Shown: one piece after another, positions 34,430-43,571 of the stretch | Layout: every line of letters begins with the position of its first letter | How positions within the stretch are numbered: the stretch's first letter is position 1 | Assembly (NCBI GenBank): GCA_965198415.1 | Contig: CBDAPN010000029.1 | Coordinates: 372,001-436,000, forward strand | Length of the DNA stretch: 64,000 bases | Direction: 5' to 3' | Source: Endozoicomonas sp965198415 | GTDB lineage: Bacteria > Pseudomonadota > Gammaproteobacteria > Pseudomonadales > Endozoicomonadaceae | Program-made: the position numbers and the translations under genes | The notes under the pieces: generated by a model | What the model saw: only the letters and a program-made list of their open reading frames with translations | Told to the model about the DNA's origin: nothing | The model's database searches: none

Positions 34430-34477
34430 CGATGGATCGATGCTTTAAGCAAAATTGGGTAATGCCTGAACAGTTTT

Positions 34478-35446
34478 TTATGAATGCCAAAAAGCGTCAA
34501 TAGCACTTATGCCCTGCGCCCCGCTCTGGTGCGCCAGTGCAATATCGGCAACGCTCATGCCACCTAACCAGAAAACTGGCACTGTAGCTAACTCCGTCAG
34601 CCTGACGGCTTCCTCAATGCCTAATGGGGTTGCCCCGGGGTGGGAGCGGGTCGGCTTTACCGGCGATAGCGTAACGCAATCCATCCCCTTGGCGTATTCA
34701 AGCTCTTTTGCCCCATGGCACGAGGCAATGAGCAGCTGGTTGGGGTGCTGTTTTTGCAGTTTCAGTCCCGGGGTCAACTGGCTGGCGGTTAAATGCAGCC
34801 CATGACACCACGGCTCAGACAGCAGTGAAAACGGCCCTTTGATGATTAGCCGCGCACCCCGTGATGCGACCAGCTCTGATAGCTGACGAGCCAGACGCAG
34901 ATATTCATTGCTGTCCAGCCAATGGGCCCGAAACTGGATCAGACAAACACCGTCATCTATCGCCGACATCACCTTAGCAAATAGCGACGCACTCTCTGTA
35001 AAGTGGCCACTTATCATGTAACGATCCGGTAACTGCAAAGCGCGAATGATCGCCTGATTGGCGGCCGGGAACTCGTAGTGGTTCAGGCGTTTTGGCTCAG
35101 TCCATTCAATCTGCTGGCCTTCGTTCCCTTTTGCCTCACCACAAATTCCACTGACGACCCAGGTATCTAGCAACACCGATTTATCCGGATAGTCATGGCG
35201 TATTTTCATCAGCGGCCTGAACGTTGTCACGGTAATATCAAGCTCTTCGCCAAGCTCACGGTTCAAGGCAGAGGTGATTGTTTCGCCGGGTTCAACTTTA
35301 CCGCCGGGAAACTCCCATAAACCACCCATATGCTGGTTTTTTGCACGTTTAGCCAGAAGAATACGGCCGTCGTCGCCAACAATCACAGCCACAGCCACGT
35401 GAATCAGGGCGCTTTTTTGGCCCGGTTCAGGTTCGATATTCGGCAT
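34478..35446 (-). CDS. Nudix (MutT-type) hydrolase fused to a ThiE/TenI-like domain
   Basis: 322 residues with two domains. Residues 13-140 are a Nudix hydrolase; the Nudix box GGKVEPGETITSALNREL then GEELDI (about 48-71) has every conserved Glu and Gly. Residues 150-322 resemble thiamine-phosphate synthase/TenI barrel (LIQFRAHWLDSNEYLRLARQL and SPVKPTRSHPGATPLG). The same fusion sits next to argJ and secA in Pseudomonas. The Nudix half is expected to sanitise 8-oxo-dGTP; the role of the second half is unknown. The start overlaps argJ by 20 bases. Confidence 0.9.
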   Translation of the reverse strand: MPNIEPEPGQKSALIHVAVAVIVGDDGRILLAKRAKNQHMGGLWEFPGGKVEPGETITSALNRELGEELDITVTTFRPLMKIRHDYPDKSVLLDTWVVSGICGEAKGNEGQQIEWTEPKRLNHYEFPAANQAIIRALQLPDRYMISGHFTESASLFAKVMSAIDDGVCLIQFRAHWLDSNEYLRLARQLSELVASRGARLIIKGPFSLLSEPWCHGLHLTASQLTPGLKLQKQHPNQLLIASCHGAKELEYAKGMDCVTLSPVKPTRSHPGATPLGIEEAVRLTELATVPVFWLGGMSVADIALAHQSGAQGISAIDAFWHS

Positions 35447-36644
35447 TGATTCTCACATATTCATGGGATAGATCGGTGGTCCAAAGCTCTTCTGCGGCAC
35501 TGCCAGCCCCCAGAGAAATGCGAACGGTAATGTCTTCTCTAGCCATCACACGCTGACCGGCAGCTTCGGTGTAATCTGGCGCAGGCTGACCATTTTCAAC
35601 AATGGCAACGTCATCAAGCCAGACAGACACTCGATCTATCATCAGCTCAGCGATCTCAGCCCGCCCTACCGCCGCCAAAACTCGCCCCCAGTTGGGATCA
35701 CTGGCAAACATGGCTGTTTTTACCAGTGGTGAGTGGGCAACGGTATAGGCCACCTCTAAAGCGTCCGCTGGCGTGGCCGCGTTTTCGACGCTGACCGTGA
35801 CAAATTTGGTAGCGCCTTCACCGTCCCGAACAATGGCACGGGCGAGCTCCACTGCCACTTCCCGCAGGCTGGTAATGAATTTTTGTCCTAATTCGGAACG
35901 AGCAGATGTCAGCGCCTCGTTGCCGCCTGCCCCGGTGGCCACAATCATAAAACTGTCGTTTGTGGAGGTATCGCCGTCTATGGTGATGCGATTAAACGAC
36001 TGATTGGTAATATCCGCCAAAAGCTGCTGTAAAAAGCCTTGCTCAACGGCGACGTCGGTGGCGACATAAGCGAGCATGGTGGCCATGTTGGGTTTGATCA
36101 TTCCGGCACCCTTGCTGATACCCGATACCGTGTAAGTCTGCCCGGCATGGGTAAACTGACGATGGCAACTTTTGGGGCGAGTGTCCGTGGTCATGATGCC
36201 TTCGGCTGCGGCGTGCCAGTTATCTTCTTTCAAGTCAGCCAGAGCATCGGGCAGTTTGGCGAAAATTTTGTCAACGGGGAGTTGCTCGCCAATAACACCG
36301 GTTGAAAATGGTAACACTTGCTCTGCATCCACACCGGCCAGTTCCGCCAATACGGCAGTCGTTTGTCTGGCTGCTGTCATGCCCTGAGACCCTGTTCCGG
36401 CGTTTGCGTTACCGGAATTAATCACAAATAAGCGGGGGTTGCTACCCAAGCGCTCACGACAGATGTATACCGGTGCGGCACAAAAGCGGTTTTGGGTAAA
36501 GACGCCGGCCACTGTACTGCCTTCATCCCAGCTCATCACCACCAGATCGCGGCGATGCGGTTTTTTGATTCCAGCCATCGCTGTGCCTAAGCGAAAACCG
36601 CTTACCGGTTTTACATCAACCCAATGATTAGCCCCTGTTGCCAT
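35427..36644 (-). CDS. argJ: Bifunctional ornithine acetyltransferase / N-acetylglutamate synthase ArgJ
   Basis: Recycles the acetyl group between N-acetylornithine and glutamate in the cyclic arginine pathway. 405 residues from ATG 36644; GGAG six bases upstream decides this over the TTG at 36656. The autocleavage and nucleophile site KGAGMIKPNMATMLAYVATD places Thr189 as the first residue of the beta chain. LFVINSGNANAGTG and TIDGDTSTNDSFM are other signatures. It lies between secA and the Nudix/ThiE gene, though a strong terminator separates it from secA. argG in this window serves the same pathway. Confidence 0.97.
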   Translation of the reverse strand: MATGANHWVDVKPVSGFRLGTAMAGIKKPHRRDLVVMSWDEGSTVAGVFTQNRFCAAPVYICRERLGSNPRLFVINSGNANAGTGSQGMTAARQTTAVLAELAGVDAEQVLPFSTGVIGEQLPVDKIFAKLPDALADLKEDNWHAAAEGIMTTDTRPKSCHRQFTHAGQTYTVSGISKGAGMIKPNMATMLAYVATDVAVEQGFLQQLLADITNQSFNRITIDGDTSTNDSFMIVATGAGGNEALTSARSELGQKFITSLREVAVELARAIVRDGEGATKFVTVSVENAATPADALEVAYTVAHSPLVKTAMFASDPNWGRVLAAVGRAEIAELMIDRVSVWLDDVAIVENGQPAPDYTEAAGQRVMAREDITVRISLGAGSAAEELWTTDLSHEYVRINAEYRT

Positions 36645-36759
36645 GACAGACTCCAATAAAAAAGACAGTTATCCTCTAATACCTTTTTCCCTGAGAAGAC
36701 TAAGGGGTCTGAAGTACCCTATTTAAGGGAAGTTAGTCGGTATGAAAAGGCTGCACCAC

Positions 36760-36791
36760 AAAAAAAGCCAGCGTTTATGCAAACGCCGGCT
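36760..36791 (-). terminator. secA terminator
   Basis: AGCCAGCGTTT (36766-36776) pairs with AAACGCCGGCT (36781-36791) with one mismatch; A at 36760-36765 reads as a T-run on minus. Canonical and just past the secA stop. Confidence 0.8.
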
Positions 36792-36809
36792 GGGTGTCAC
36801 CCGATACAG

Positions 36810-39536
36810 TCAGGCAATTTTACCGTGGCACTGCTTGTATTTTTTGCCGGAGCCGCATGGGCAAGGGTCGTTACGCCCCACTTTGCGCCCTTCACGAACA
36901 AACGGCTGTTGGTCGGGAGTAGCAGCGGTTTCCTCTTCAACTCCGTGAGCCTCGGCGTGTTCAAAGTGCATTCGTCGCGCCATTTCTTCACGACGCTGGC
37001 TTTCCATCTCGGCAGTGCGGTCATCTTGCTGCACCTGCACGTGGGAAATGATACGAATTGTGTCGTATTTAATGTCCTCAAGCATTTGCTGGAACAGCTC
37101 GAAAGCCTCCCGTTTGTATTCCTGCTTGGGGTTTTTCTGGGCATAACCGCGCAGATGAATGCCTTGGCGCAGATGGTCCATTGTGGCCAGGTGTTCTTTC
37201 CACTTGTCATCCAGAATTCGCAACAGAATGTGCTTTTCAAAGTTTCGTAGTACTTGTGCGCCTGCCAGCTCTTCTTTTTTACGATAGGCGTCGGTGACAG
37301 TCTGCAGGATGCGCTCTCTTAAACCGTCTTCATCCAGACGATCATCATCGTCTAGCCACTGCTGAATCGGCATGCGCTCATTGATCTCACTAGCGAGCTT
37401 CTCTTCCAGCCCTTTCACATCCCACTGTTCTGAGAGGCTTTGGGGCGGAATATGCTGGCTGATCAGCCCGTTCACCACATCGTCACGCAGCGCTTCAATG
37501 CTGCTGTAAACGTCATCTGCCGTGAGCAGCTCATCGCGCTGATTGTAGATGACCTTACGCTGGTCGTTGGCTACATCGTCGTATTCCAGCAGCTGTTTGC
37601 GGATGTCGAAGTTGCGTCCTTCCACTTTCCGTTGGGCTTTTTCGATGGCGTTAGTCACCATGCGGTGCTCAATGGCCTCACCTTTTTCCATTCCCAGCGC
37701 TTTCATGAAGTTTTTCACTCGCTCGGAAGCAAAAATCCGCATCAGGCTGTCTTCGAGCGATAAATAAAAGCGGGAAGAACCGGGGTCGCCCTGACGACCG
37801 GAACGACCACGGAGCTGGTTATCAATACGGCGGGACTCGTGGCGCTCAGTACCAATGATGTGCAAGCCGCCGCACTCCAACACCGCCATGTGGCGCTTGT
37901 GCCAGTCTGCTTTGACTTGATCAATCCGCTCTTGTGACGGGTTATCAAGCTCGGCCACTTCCGCTTTCCAGTTACCGCCCAGCATGATATCGGTACCCCG
38001 ACCGGCCATGTTGGTGGCGATGGTGACCGCGCCCGGGCGACCAGCCTGAGCAATGATATCCGCCTCTTTTTCGTGGAATTTGGCGTTCAGTACCTGATGG
38101 GGGATTTTCGCTTTGTGCAAAGCTTTGGAGAGAAGTTCGGAGGAGTCAATAGAGGCGGTACCCACCAGCACCGGGCGCTTGGCGGTGACGGTCTCTTTGA
38201 TGTCTTCGATAATGGCCTCAAACTTTTCACCAATGGTCAGGTAGACCAGGTCATTGGCGTCATCACGCACCATCTCTTTGTGGGTCGGAATGACGATAAC
38301 GTCAAGGCCATAGATTTGGCGAAATTCAAAGGCTTCTGTATCGGCGGTGCCGGTCATGCCGGAGAGTTTGTCGTAATTTCGGAAGTAGTTTTGAAAGGTG
38401 GTCGACGCGAGGGTCTGGCTTTCTGCCTGAATGTGCAGGCCTTCTTTGGCTTCCAGCGCCTGATGCAAACCTTCAGAAAGTCTCCGACCGGGCATGGTGC
38501 GGCCGGTGTGTTCATCCACCAACAGCACTTCATTGTTCTGCACAATGTACTCAATATTGCGGTTAAACAGCACATGTGCCCGCAGTGCCGAGTTAACATG
38601 ATGCAGCAGGTTGAGGTTGTTGGCAGCGTACAGACTTTCACCTTCGGGTAATAGCCCTTCTTTTTGCAGCAACTCTTCAATGAATTGATGACCGAGTTCA
38701 TTCAATTCGACCTGACGGGTTTTCTCATCCACCGAGTAGTGGCCGGTGAGCTCCACCTCGTTCGGGTCCTGGTCTTCGGGAATCGGCTCTTGGGGTTGGA
38801 GGCGGGGTACCAGCTGATTTATTTTTTTATACAGGGCCGAGGAGTCTTCCGCCGGACCGGAGATAATCAGTGGTGTTCTGGCTTCGTCAATTAAGATGGA
38901 GTCAACTTCGTCAACGATGGAGAAAAAGAGTTCACGCTGGAAGCGGTCCTCCTGACGAAAAGCCATGTTGTCCCGCAGGTAGTCAAAGCCAAATTCGTTG
39001 TTGGTACCGTAGGTAATATCGGCCTGATAGGCCTCACGTTTTTCTTCCGGGCTCTGTTGCGGCACAACCACGCCGACACTCATGCCAAGAAATTCATAGA
39101 GTGGGCGCATCCAGTTGGCGTCACGGCGGGCCAGATAGTCGTTCACGGTGACTACGTGCACGCCTTTGCCGGGAATGGCATTCAGGTACGCCGGTAATGT
39201 CGCCACCAGTGTTTTACCTTCACCGGTACGCATTTCAGCAATGCGGCCTTCGTGCAGGGTCATACCGCCAATGAGCTGCACATCGAAGTGGCGCATCCCC
39301 ATGACCCGCTTGCCCGCTTCACGAACCACTGCAAATGCTTCTGGCAGCAGGTCATCGAGGGTTTCACCATTGTTGAAGCGCTCGCGAAATTCGGCTGTTT
39401 TCGCTTTCAGTTGATCGTCATCAAGAGCTGTCAGACTCTCTTCAAGGGCGCTGATTGATTTGACAATCTTTCCCATCCGCTTGAGCTGACGATCGTTTCG
39501 ACTACCGATAATTTTCTTAATTAAAGAAGCAAACAT
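36810..39536 (-). CDS. secA: Preprotein translocase ATPase SecA
   Basis: Motor that drives secretory proteins through SecYEG. 908 residues (901 in E. coli). Walker A GEGKT at 105-109, DEVDSILIDEARTPLIISG (DEAD-like box), the IRA and helicase II motif with TNMAGRGTDIMLGGNW, and QLRGRSGRQGDPGSS. The C-terminal zinc/SecB-binding tail ends NDPCPCGSGKKYKQCHG with three Cys and one His. Monocistronic by its own terminator; the upstream spacer has no visible secM. Confidence 0.98.
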   Translation of the reverse strand: MFASLIKKIIGSRNDRQLKRMGKIVKSISALEESLTALDDDQLKAKTAEFRERFNNGETLDDLLPEAFAVVREAGKRVMGMRHFDVQLIGGMTLHEGRIAEMRTGEGKTLVATLPAYLNAIPGKGVHVVTVNDYLARRDANWMRPLYEFLGMSVGVVVPQQSPEEKREAYQADITYGTNNEFGFDYLRDNMAFRQEDRFQRELFFSIVDEVDSILIDEARTPLIISGPAEDSSALYKKINQLVPRLQPQEPIPEDQDPNEVELTGHYSVDEKTRQVELNELGHQFIEELLQKEGLLPEGESLYAANNLNLLHHVNSALRAHVLFNRNIEYIVQNNEVLLVDEHTGRTMPGRRLSEGLHQALEAKEGLHIQAESQTLASTTFQNYFRNYDKLSGMTGTADTEAFEFRQIYGLDVIVIPTHKEMVRDDANDLVYLTIGEKFEAIIEDIKETVTAKRPVLVGTASIDSSELLSKALHKAKIPHQVLNAKFHEKEADIIAQAGRPGAVTIATNMAGRGTDIMLGGNWKAEVAELDNPSQERIDQVKADWHKRHMAVLECGGLHIIGTERHESRRIDNQLRGRSGRQGDPGSSRFYLSLEDSLMRIFASERVKNFMKALGMEKGEAIEHRMVTNAIEKAQRKVEGRNFDIRKQLLEYDDVANDQRKVIYNQRDELLTADDVYSSIEALRDDVVNGLISQHIPPQSLSEQWDVKGLEEKLASEINERMPIQQWLDDDDRLDEDGLRERILQTVTDAYRKKEELAGAQVLRNFEKHILLRILDDKWKEHLATMDHLRQGIHLRGYAQKNPKQEYKREAFELFQQMLEDIKYDTIRIISHVQVQQDDRTAEMESQRREEMARRMHFEHAEAHGVEEETAATPDQQPFVREGRKVGRNDPCPCGSGKKYKQCHGKIA

Positions 39537-39932
39537 AAGTTGTTAACAGTCTCACACTCTGTTTCCGGAGCTGTCCTCCTACCAACAAATCCGGGCTGGA
39601 GCAGACAAGCGCAAAATTAGGCAGACATTCTATGACAATCACAACAAAGTCTCATCTATATTCACCGCATTTATGTACTGTCTGTTAAGTCAGACCAAAA
39701 CCCGGCTCAAAAAAAACAAGCGACAGGTTTTAACAAAAGCGCCGAACCGTTAATAAGAACTTTGTTGCACAAGGCACTAACGCACCTTCTTAATTGGGTC
39801 AAAGCCGGTTAATTCAAGCAGGTTCCTGAGCATTTTTAGATTTTTCCGGGCTGCTAAAACTAAAAACCTGATGTCGTCTGATCAGGCCACTACGAAATGA
39901 TAGCAGCTGGTTTACAACCGGCTTAGGGAGGC
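39537..39932. other. Spacer between M23 peptidase and secA, no gene seen
   Basis: 396 AT-rich bases. A weak 7-bp hairpin (GCTGGTT 39906-39912 with AACCGGC 39916-39922) follows the M23 stop. No secM-like frame with an arrest motif was found, so SecM-type regulation of secA is not indicated here. Confidence 0.55.
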
Positions 39933-40871
39933 TTACTTGCTGGCCCGATAGATATATTTTGCCGGATCTTGGGGGCGGCCATTTTTCAGTACTTCAAAGT
40001 GCACATGTGGCCCGGTGGAACGGCCGGAGCTACCCATTTTTGCCAGAGTTTGACCTCTGGAAACAATGTCCCCCACCTTGACCAGACTGGCTTCGTTGTG
40101 GGCGTAGCGGGTAACGTACCCATTGCCATGATTCACTTCAACCAACAGGCCAAAGCCGTAGCGATTGCCAGACCAAACCACAACACCAGCCGCAACAGAG
40201 ATGACATCGGACCCGCGCTTGCCGGCAAAATCAACCCCGTTGTGCCATGCCCCTTTACCGGTGAACGGGTCGGTACGGCGGCCAAAACGGGAGGAGAGCC
40301 AGCCTTTTTTAATGGGTAAGCCCGCCAAAAAAGCATCATCGTAGTGGGTTCGATTGGCGAGGAGGTTGTCCAGTAAGTCCAACTGCTGCTCACGGTTGTC
40401 AATCTGATACGACAACTGATCAATGGCATCGAGCAGCGTGACATTGTGATCATTGTTCGCTGCTTCGGCACCCGTTTGGGCGTCATTAGGGCCGCCAATG
40501 GCGGGGGCTTCGCTGAAGTCGAACTCACCATCGTCAAGGTTTGCTTTAATGGTCAGGCGTTCGCCCAGTGCATCCAGCCGAGTCATGCGCCCTTGCAGTT
40601 CGGCAATTTTAAGCATTAGGGCATCCAGCTTGAGCTGCGCTTGTTGGCGTACCTGGCTAAGATCCTGCCGCTGTGCACTGAGCATCTGCTTCCAGTTCTG
40701 CAAACCTTCAGGGGTCAGCACATGGTTCTGGCTGTGAGTCAGCCAGGCATAGGTGATGCCGCCACCGGCTACGGTTGATAACAAAAGAGCACAGCTCAAT
40801 ACAAGGGCAAAAACCTTGCCACTGCCGGTATAAGTTCGTGAGTGATTTTGATCTACGATAATTATTTTCAT
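39933..40871 (-). CDS. M23-family (LytM) metallopeptidase, cell-wall associated
   Basis: 312 residues. A short cytoplasmic N-terminus and one membrane helix or uncleaved signal anchor (about 22-45) lead to a coiled-coil region (about 65-175) and then a LytM/M23 endopeptidase domain. Zinc ligands are in WHNGVDFAGK (His, Asp) and HVHFEVLKNG (His-x-His). The ligand set is complete, so it may be catalytic, unlike EnvC/NlpD; the NlpD-like placement by lpxC/secA is common in Pseudomonas. Probably cleaves peptide cross-bridges in the periplasm. Flanked by terminators, so separately transcribed. Confidence 0.9.
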   Translation of the reverse strand: MKIIIVDQNHSRTYTGSGKVFALVLSCALLLSTVAGGGITYAWLTHSQNHVLTPEGLQNWKQMLSAQRQDLSQVRQQAQLKLDALMLKIAELQGRMTRLDALGERLTIKANLDDGEFDFSEAPAIGGPNDAQTGAEAANNDHNVTLLDAIDQLSYQIDNREQQLDLLDNLLANRTHYDDAFLAGLPIKKGWLSSRFGRRTDPFTGKGAWHNGVDFAGKRGSDVISVAAGVVVWSGNRYGFGLLVEVNHGNGYVTRYAHNEASLVKVGDIVSRGQTLAKMGSSGRSTGPHVHFEVLKNGRPQDPAKYIYRASK

Positions 40872-41045
40872 CAGCAGCCCTTAAACGCCCATTCTACTCT
40901 TTATCACACAAACCCACTCCATGCGCACAAAAAATTTCTTACCTGTTTGCGTAACTATCAGCCACAAAAGTATTATTTAAGACAAATTTTACCGACCCAT
41001 AACGCTTTTTTCACTGCCGTAAACATTTCAGCCGACACACTCAAC

Positions 41046-41069
41046 AAAAAAGGCCGCTCTAGGCGGCCT
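41046..41069 (-). terminator. Strong terminator at the end of the dcw cluster
   Basis: AGGCCGC (41051-41057) pairs with GCGGCCT (41063-41069), loop of 5, with A at 41046-41051 reading as a T-run on minus. Terminates transcription after lpxC. Confidence 0.85.
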
Positions 41070-41125
41070 GACTCAGGGGAATGACGCCCTGCAAAAATTG
41101 CATATCAGATCATAGACAGACACAT

Positions 41126-42040
41126 TTAAGCCGTTACTGAAACCGGCTTCTGATAAGAGATAGGTGCAATCTCTTCATCTTCAAAGGTGACAATTTCCCA
41201 CAACTGCTCATTGGCCAGCAGCGCTCTAACCAACTTGTTGTTGAGCGCATGGCCGGATTTATGGCCGATAAACTGGCCAATCAGACTGTGTCCGAGCAGA
41301 TAGAGGTCGCCAATGGCGTCAAGCATTTTGTGCTTGACGAACTCATCATGATAACGAAGGCCATCTTCATTAAGCACCCGATAGTCATCCACTACAATGA
41401 CATTTTCAACACTGCCACCAAGGGCAAGGTTTTGAGAGCGAAGGTACTCAACATCTTTCATAAAGCCAAAGGTACGAGCCCGACTGACTTCTTTTACAAA
41501 AGAGGTGCTTGAAAAGTCAATGGACGAAGTTTGTGAACTGCTGGTGAATACCGGATGGTCAAAGTCAATGGTGAACGAAACTTTGAAACCGTTGTAGGGT
41601 TTAAAAGTCGCCGTCTTGTCGCCATCCGCTACGGTCACTTCTTCCTTAACACGAATAAATTTCTTGGGAGCGTTCTGCTCCTGAATACCCGCAGACTGCA
41701 GCAGAAAGACAAAAGGACCTGCACTACCATCCATGATGGGCACTTCATGGGCACTGACTTCGACATAAACGTTGTCAATACCGAGCCCGGCGAGGGCAGA
41801 CATTAGATGCTCCACGGTATCCACCCGGGTAGCGCCAATATTGACGGAAGTACACAGTGTGGTCAGCCCCACATTTAGGGCATGAGCAGGAATTTCAACC
41901 ACCGGATCAAGGTCTGTACGACAGAAGATGATGCCGGTATCTACAGGGGCTGGCTTGAGTGTTAGGTAAACCTTTTCACCGGAGTGCAGGCCCACACCCG
42001 TAGCTCGAATAATATTTTTAAGTGTACGCTGTCTGATCAT
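41126..42040 (-). CDS. lpxC: UDP-3-O-acyl-N-acetylglucosamine deacetylase LpxC
   Basis: Zinc deacetylase making the first committed step of lipid A synthesis. 304 residues (305 in E. coli). Zinc ligand His78 is in DTVEHLMSALAG; the other ligands are in the HKMLDAIGDLYLLG segment (about 237) with Asp nearby, and the catalytic His in GHKSGHALNN. Start MIRQRTLKNIIRATGVGLHSG is canonical. It ends the dcw run, 91 bases after ftsZ, and is followed by a strong terminator. Confidence 0.98.
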   Translation of the reverse strand: MIRQRTLKNIIRATGVGLHSGEKVYLTLKPAPVDTGIIFCRTDLDPVVEIPAHALNVGLTTLCTSVNIGATRVDTVEHLMSALAGLGIDNVYVEVSAHEVPIMDGSAGPFVFLLQSAGIQEQNAPKKFIRVKEEVTVADGDKTATFKPYNGFKVSFTIDFDHPVFTSSSQTSSIDFSSTSFVKEVSRARTFGFMKDVEYLRSQNLALGGSVENVIVVDDYRVLNEDGLRYHDEFVKHKMLDAIGDLYLLGHSLIGQFIGHKSGHALNNKLVRALLANEQLWEIVTFEDEEIAPISYQKPVSVTA

Positions 42041-42130
42041 GATAACGTTGTTCCGCGACCGCTAAGGTCCCTATTATTAGGATGCAACGCTGCATTGTAA
42101 CAAAAGTAACAAATGAGACAAGTTCGCATT

Positions 42131-43333
42131 TTAATCTGCCTGACGCCGCAAAAAGGCCGGAATATCAAGATAGTCAACATTATCACTGGAAGCGACCTGC
42201 CGACGCGACCCTGCTCTTGCATCGTCACCATCATCTTGACGCCCCTCAACACGACCTTCACGACGGGCGTTGCGTATCACCGGAGAAATATCCAGCTCGG
42301 CGAGATTCAACGTGCCGTCACTGTTTTTGATGGATGGTTTTTCAACCACTTTCACCGGCTCTTTGGCAACCTCGGTGCCAATACCGGTTGCCACCACGGT
42401 CACCCGCACCTCATCGGTCAGCTCATGATCAATTACCGTGCCGATGACCACCGTGGCATCATTGGAGGCGAACTGGTTGATCACATCCCCCACTTGGTGA
42501 TAATCGCCCACAGAGAACTCGGGACCTGCGGTAATATTAACCAGAACGCCTTTGGCACCGAGCAGATCGACGTCTTCAAGTAACGGGCTGCGAATCGCTT
42601 TTTCTGCGGCTTCAGCGGCGCGGTTGCTACCGGTTGCGATGCCGGTACCCATCATGGCCATGCCCATTTCCGACATCACCGTTCGTACATCGGCAAAGTC
42701 AACGTTAATCATGCCGTCGCGGGTAATCAGCTCAGAAATACCCTGCACCGCCCCAAGCAAGACGTCGTTTGCAGCGCCGAAAGCATTGAGCAGACTGACG
42801 TCACTGCCAAGCACCGGCAACAACTTTTCATTGGGAATGGTGATCAGGGAGTCCACATGCTCCTGCAGCTCCTTCAGGCCTTCCTCGGCAATAGCCATAC
42901 GACGCTTGCCTTCAAAACCGAAGGGTTTGGTGACCACCGCCACAGTCAGGGCGCCCAGTTCACGGGCCACTTCAGCAACCACCGGCGCAGCGCCAGTGCC
43001 CGTGCCGCCGCCCATACCGGCAGCGATAAAAACCATATCAGCGCCTTTGAGCAACTCGGCAAGACGTTCACGGTCTTCCATCGCCGCTTCACGCCCAACG
43101 CTTGGGTCCGCACCAGCCCCCAAACCCCGGGTAATGGAAGCACCAAGCTGCAAATGGGAGTGGGCTTGCAGGTGCTGTTTCTTTAAGGCTTGTGCATCGG
43201 TGTTGGCGCACACAAACTCAACACCTTCAAGCTGGCTTTTCAACATGTGACAAACTGCATTACCACCACCGCCACCAACGCCGATCACTTTGATAACCGC
43301 TTCCTGCGGTACACTATCCACCAATTCAAACAT
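42131..43333 (-). CDS. ftsZ: Cell-division GTPase FtsZ
   Basis: Tubulin homologue forming the division ring. Two in-frame ATGs exist; AAGGAG (43345-43340) abuts the first and is six bases from the second, so ATG 43333 is chosen, giving MFELVDSVPQEAVIKVIGVGGGGGN and 400 residues. The tubulin signature GGGTGTG lies at 108-114. The conserved C-terminal peptide reads DYLDIPAFLRRQAD at the end, after an Arg/Gly/Asp-rich linker. It is followed by lpxC and preceded by ftsA after a 238-base spacer, which may hold an extra promoter. Confidence 0.98.
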   Translation of the reverse strand: MFELVDSVPQEAVIKVIGVGGGGGNAVCHMLKSQLEGVEFVCANTDAQALKKQHLQAHSHLQLGASITRGLGAGADPSVGREAAMEDRERLAELLKGADMVFIAAGMGGGTGTGAAPVVAEVARELGALTVAVVTKPFGFEGKRRMAIAEEGLKELQEHVDSLITIPNEKLLPVLGSDVSLLNAFGAANDVLLGAVQGISELITRDGMINVDFADVRTVMSEMGMAMMGTGIATGSNRAAEAAEKAIRSPLLEDVDLLGAKGVLVNITAGPEFSVGDYHQVGDVINQFASNDATVVIGTVIDHELTDEVRVTVVATGIGTEVAKEPVKVVEKPSIKNSDGTLNLAELDISPVIRNARREGRVEGRQDDGDDARAGSRRQVASSDNVDYLDIPAFLRRQAD

Positions 43334-43571
43334 GGTCATCTCCTTCTTATCACCTTCAATCTACCATTATCGGAAAATGTTCAACTCCATGAACTCTACC
43401 TAAAAAACACCAGACTATGGAATAAAAAACAACAAGTTAAATAAAAACGACTTTTGTCGTTATACATCACAGCCCTGATTTACCCTTGGTTGTGACTGGC
43501 AAAGCGCACTCTTTTCAGGCTCGCCAGGCACACCCAAATTTTCATTCGCAACTGTCTGAGCCAAACCATGC

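Noticed and set aside
39537..39932. secM-like arrest peptide upstream of secA
   Set aside because: No frame with a signal peptide and arrest-type C-terminus was found in the spacer.
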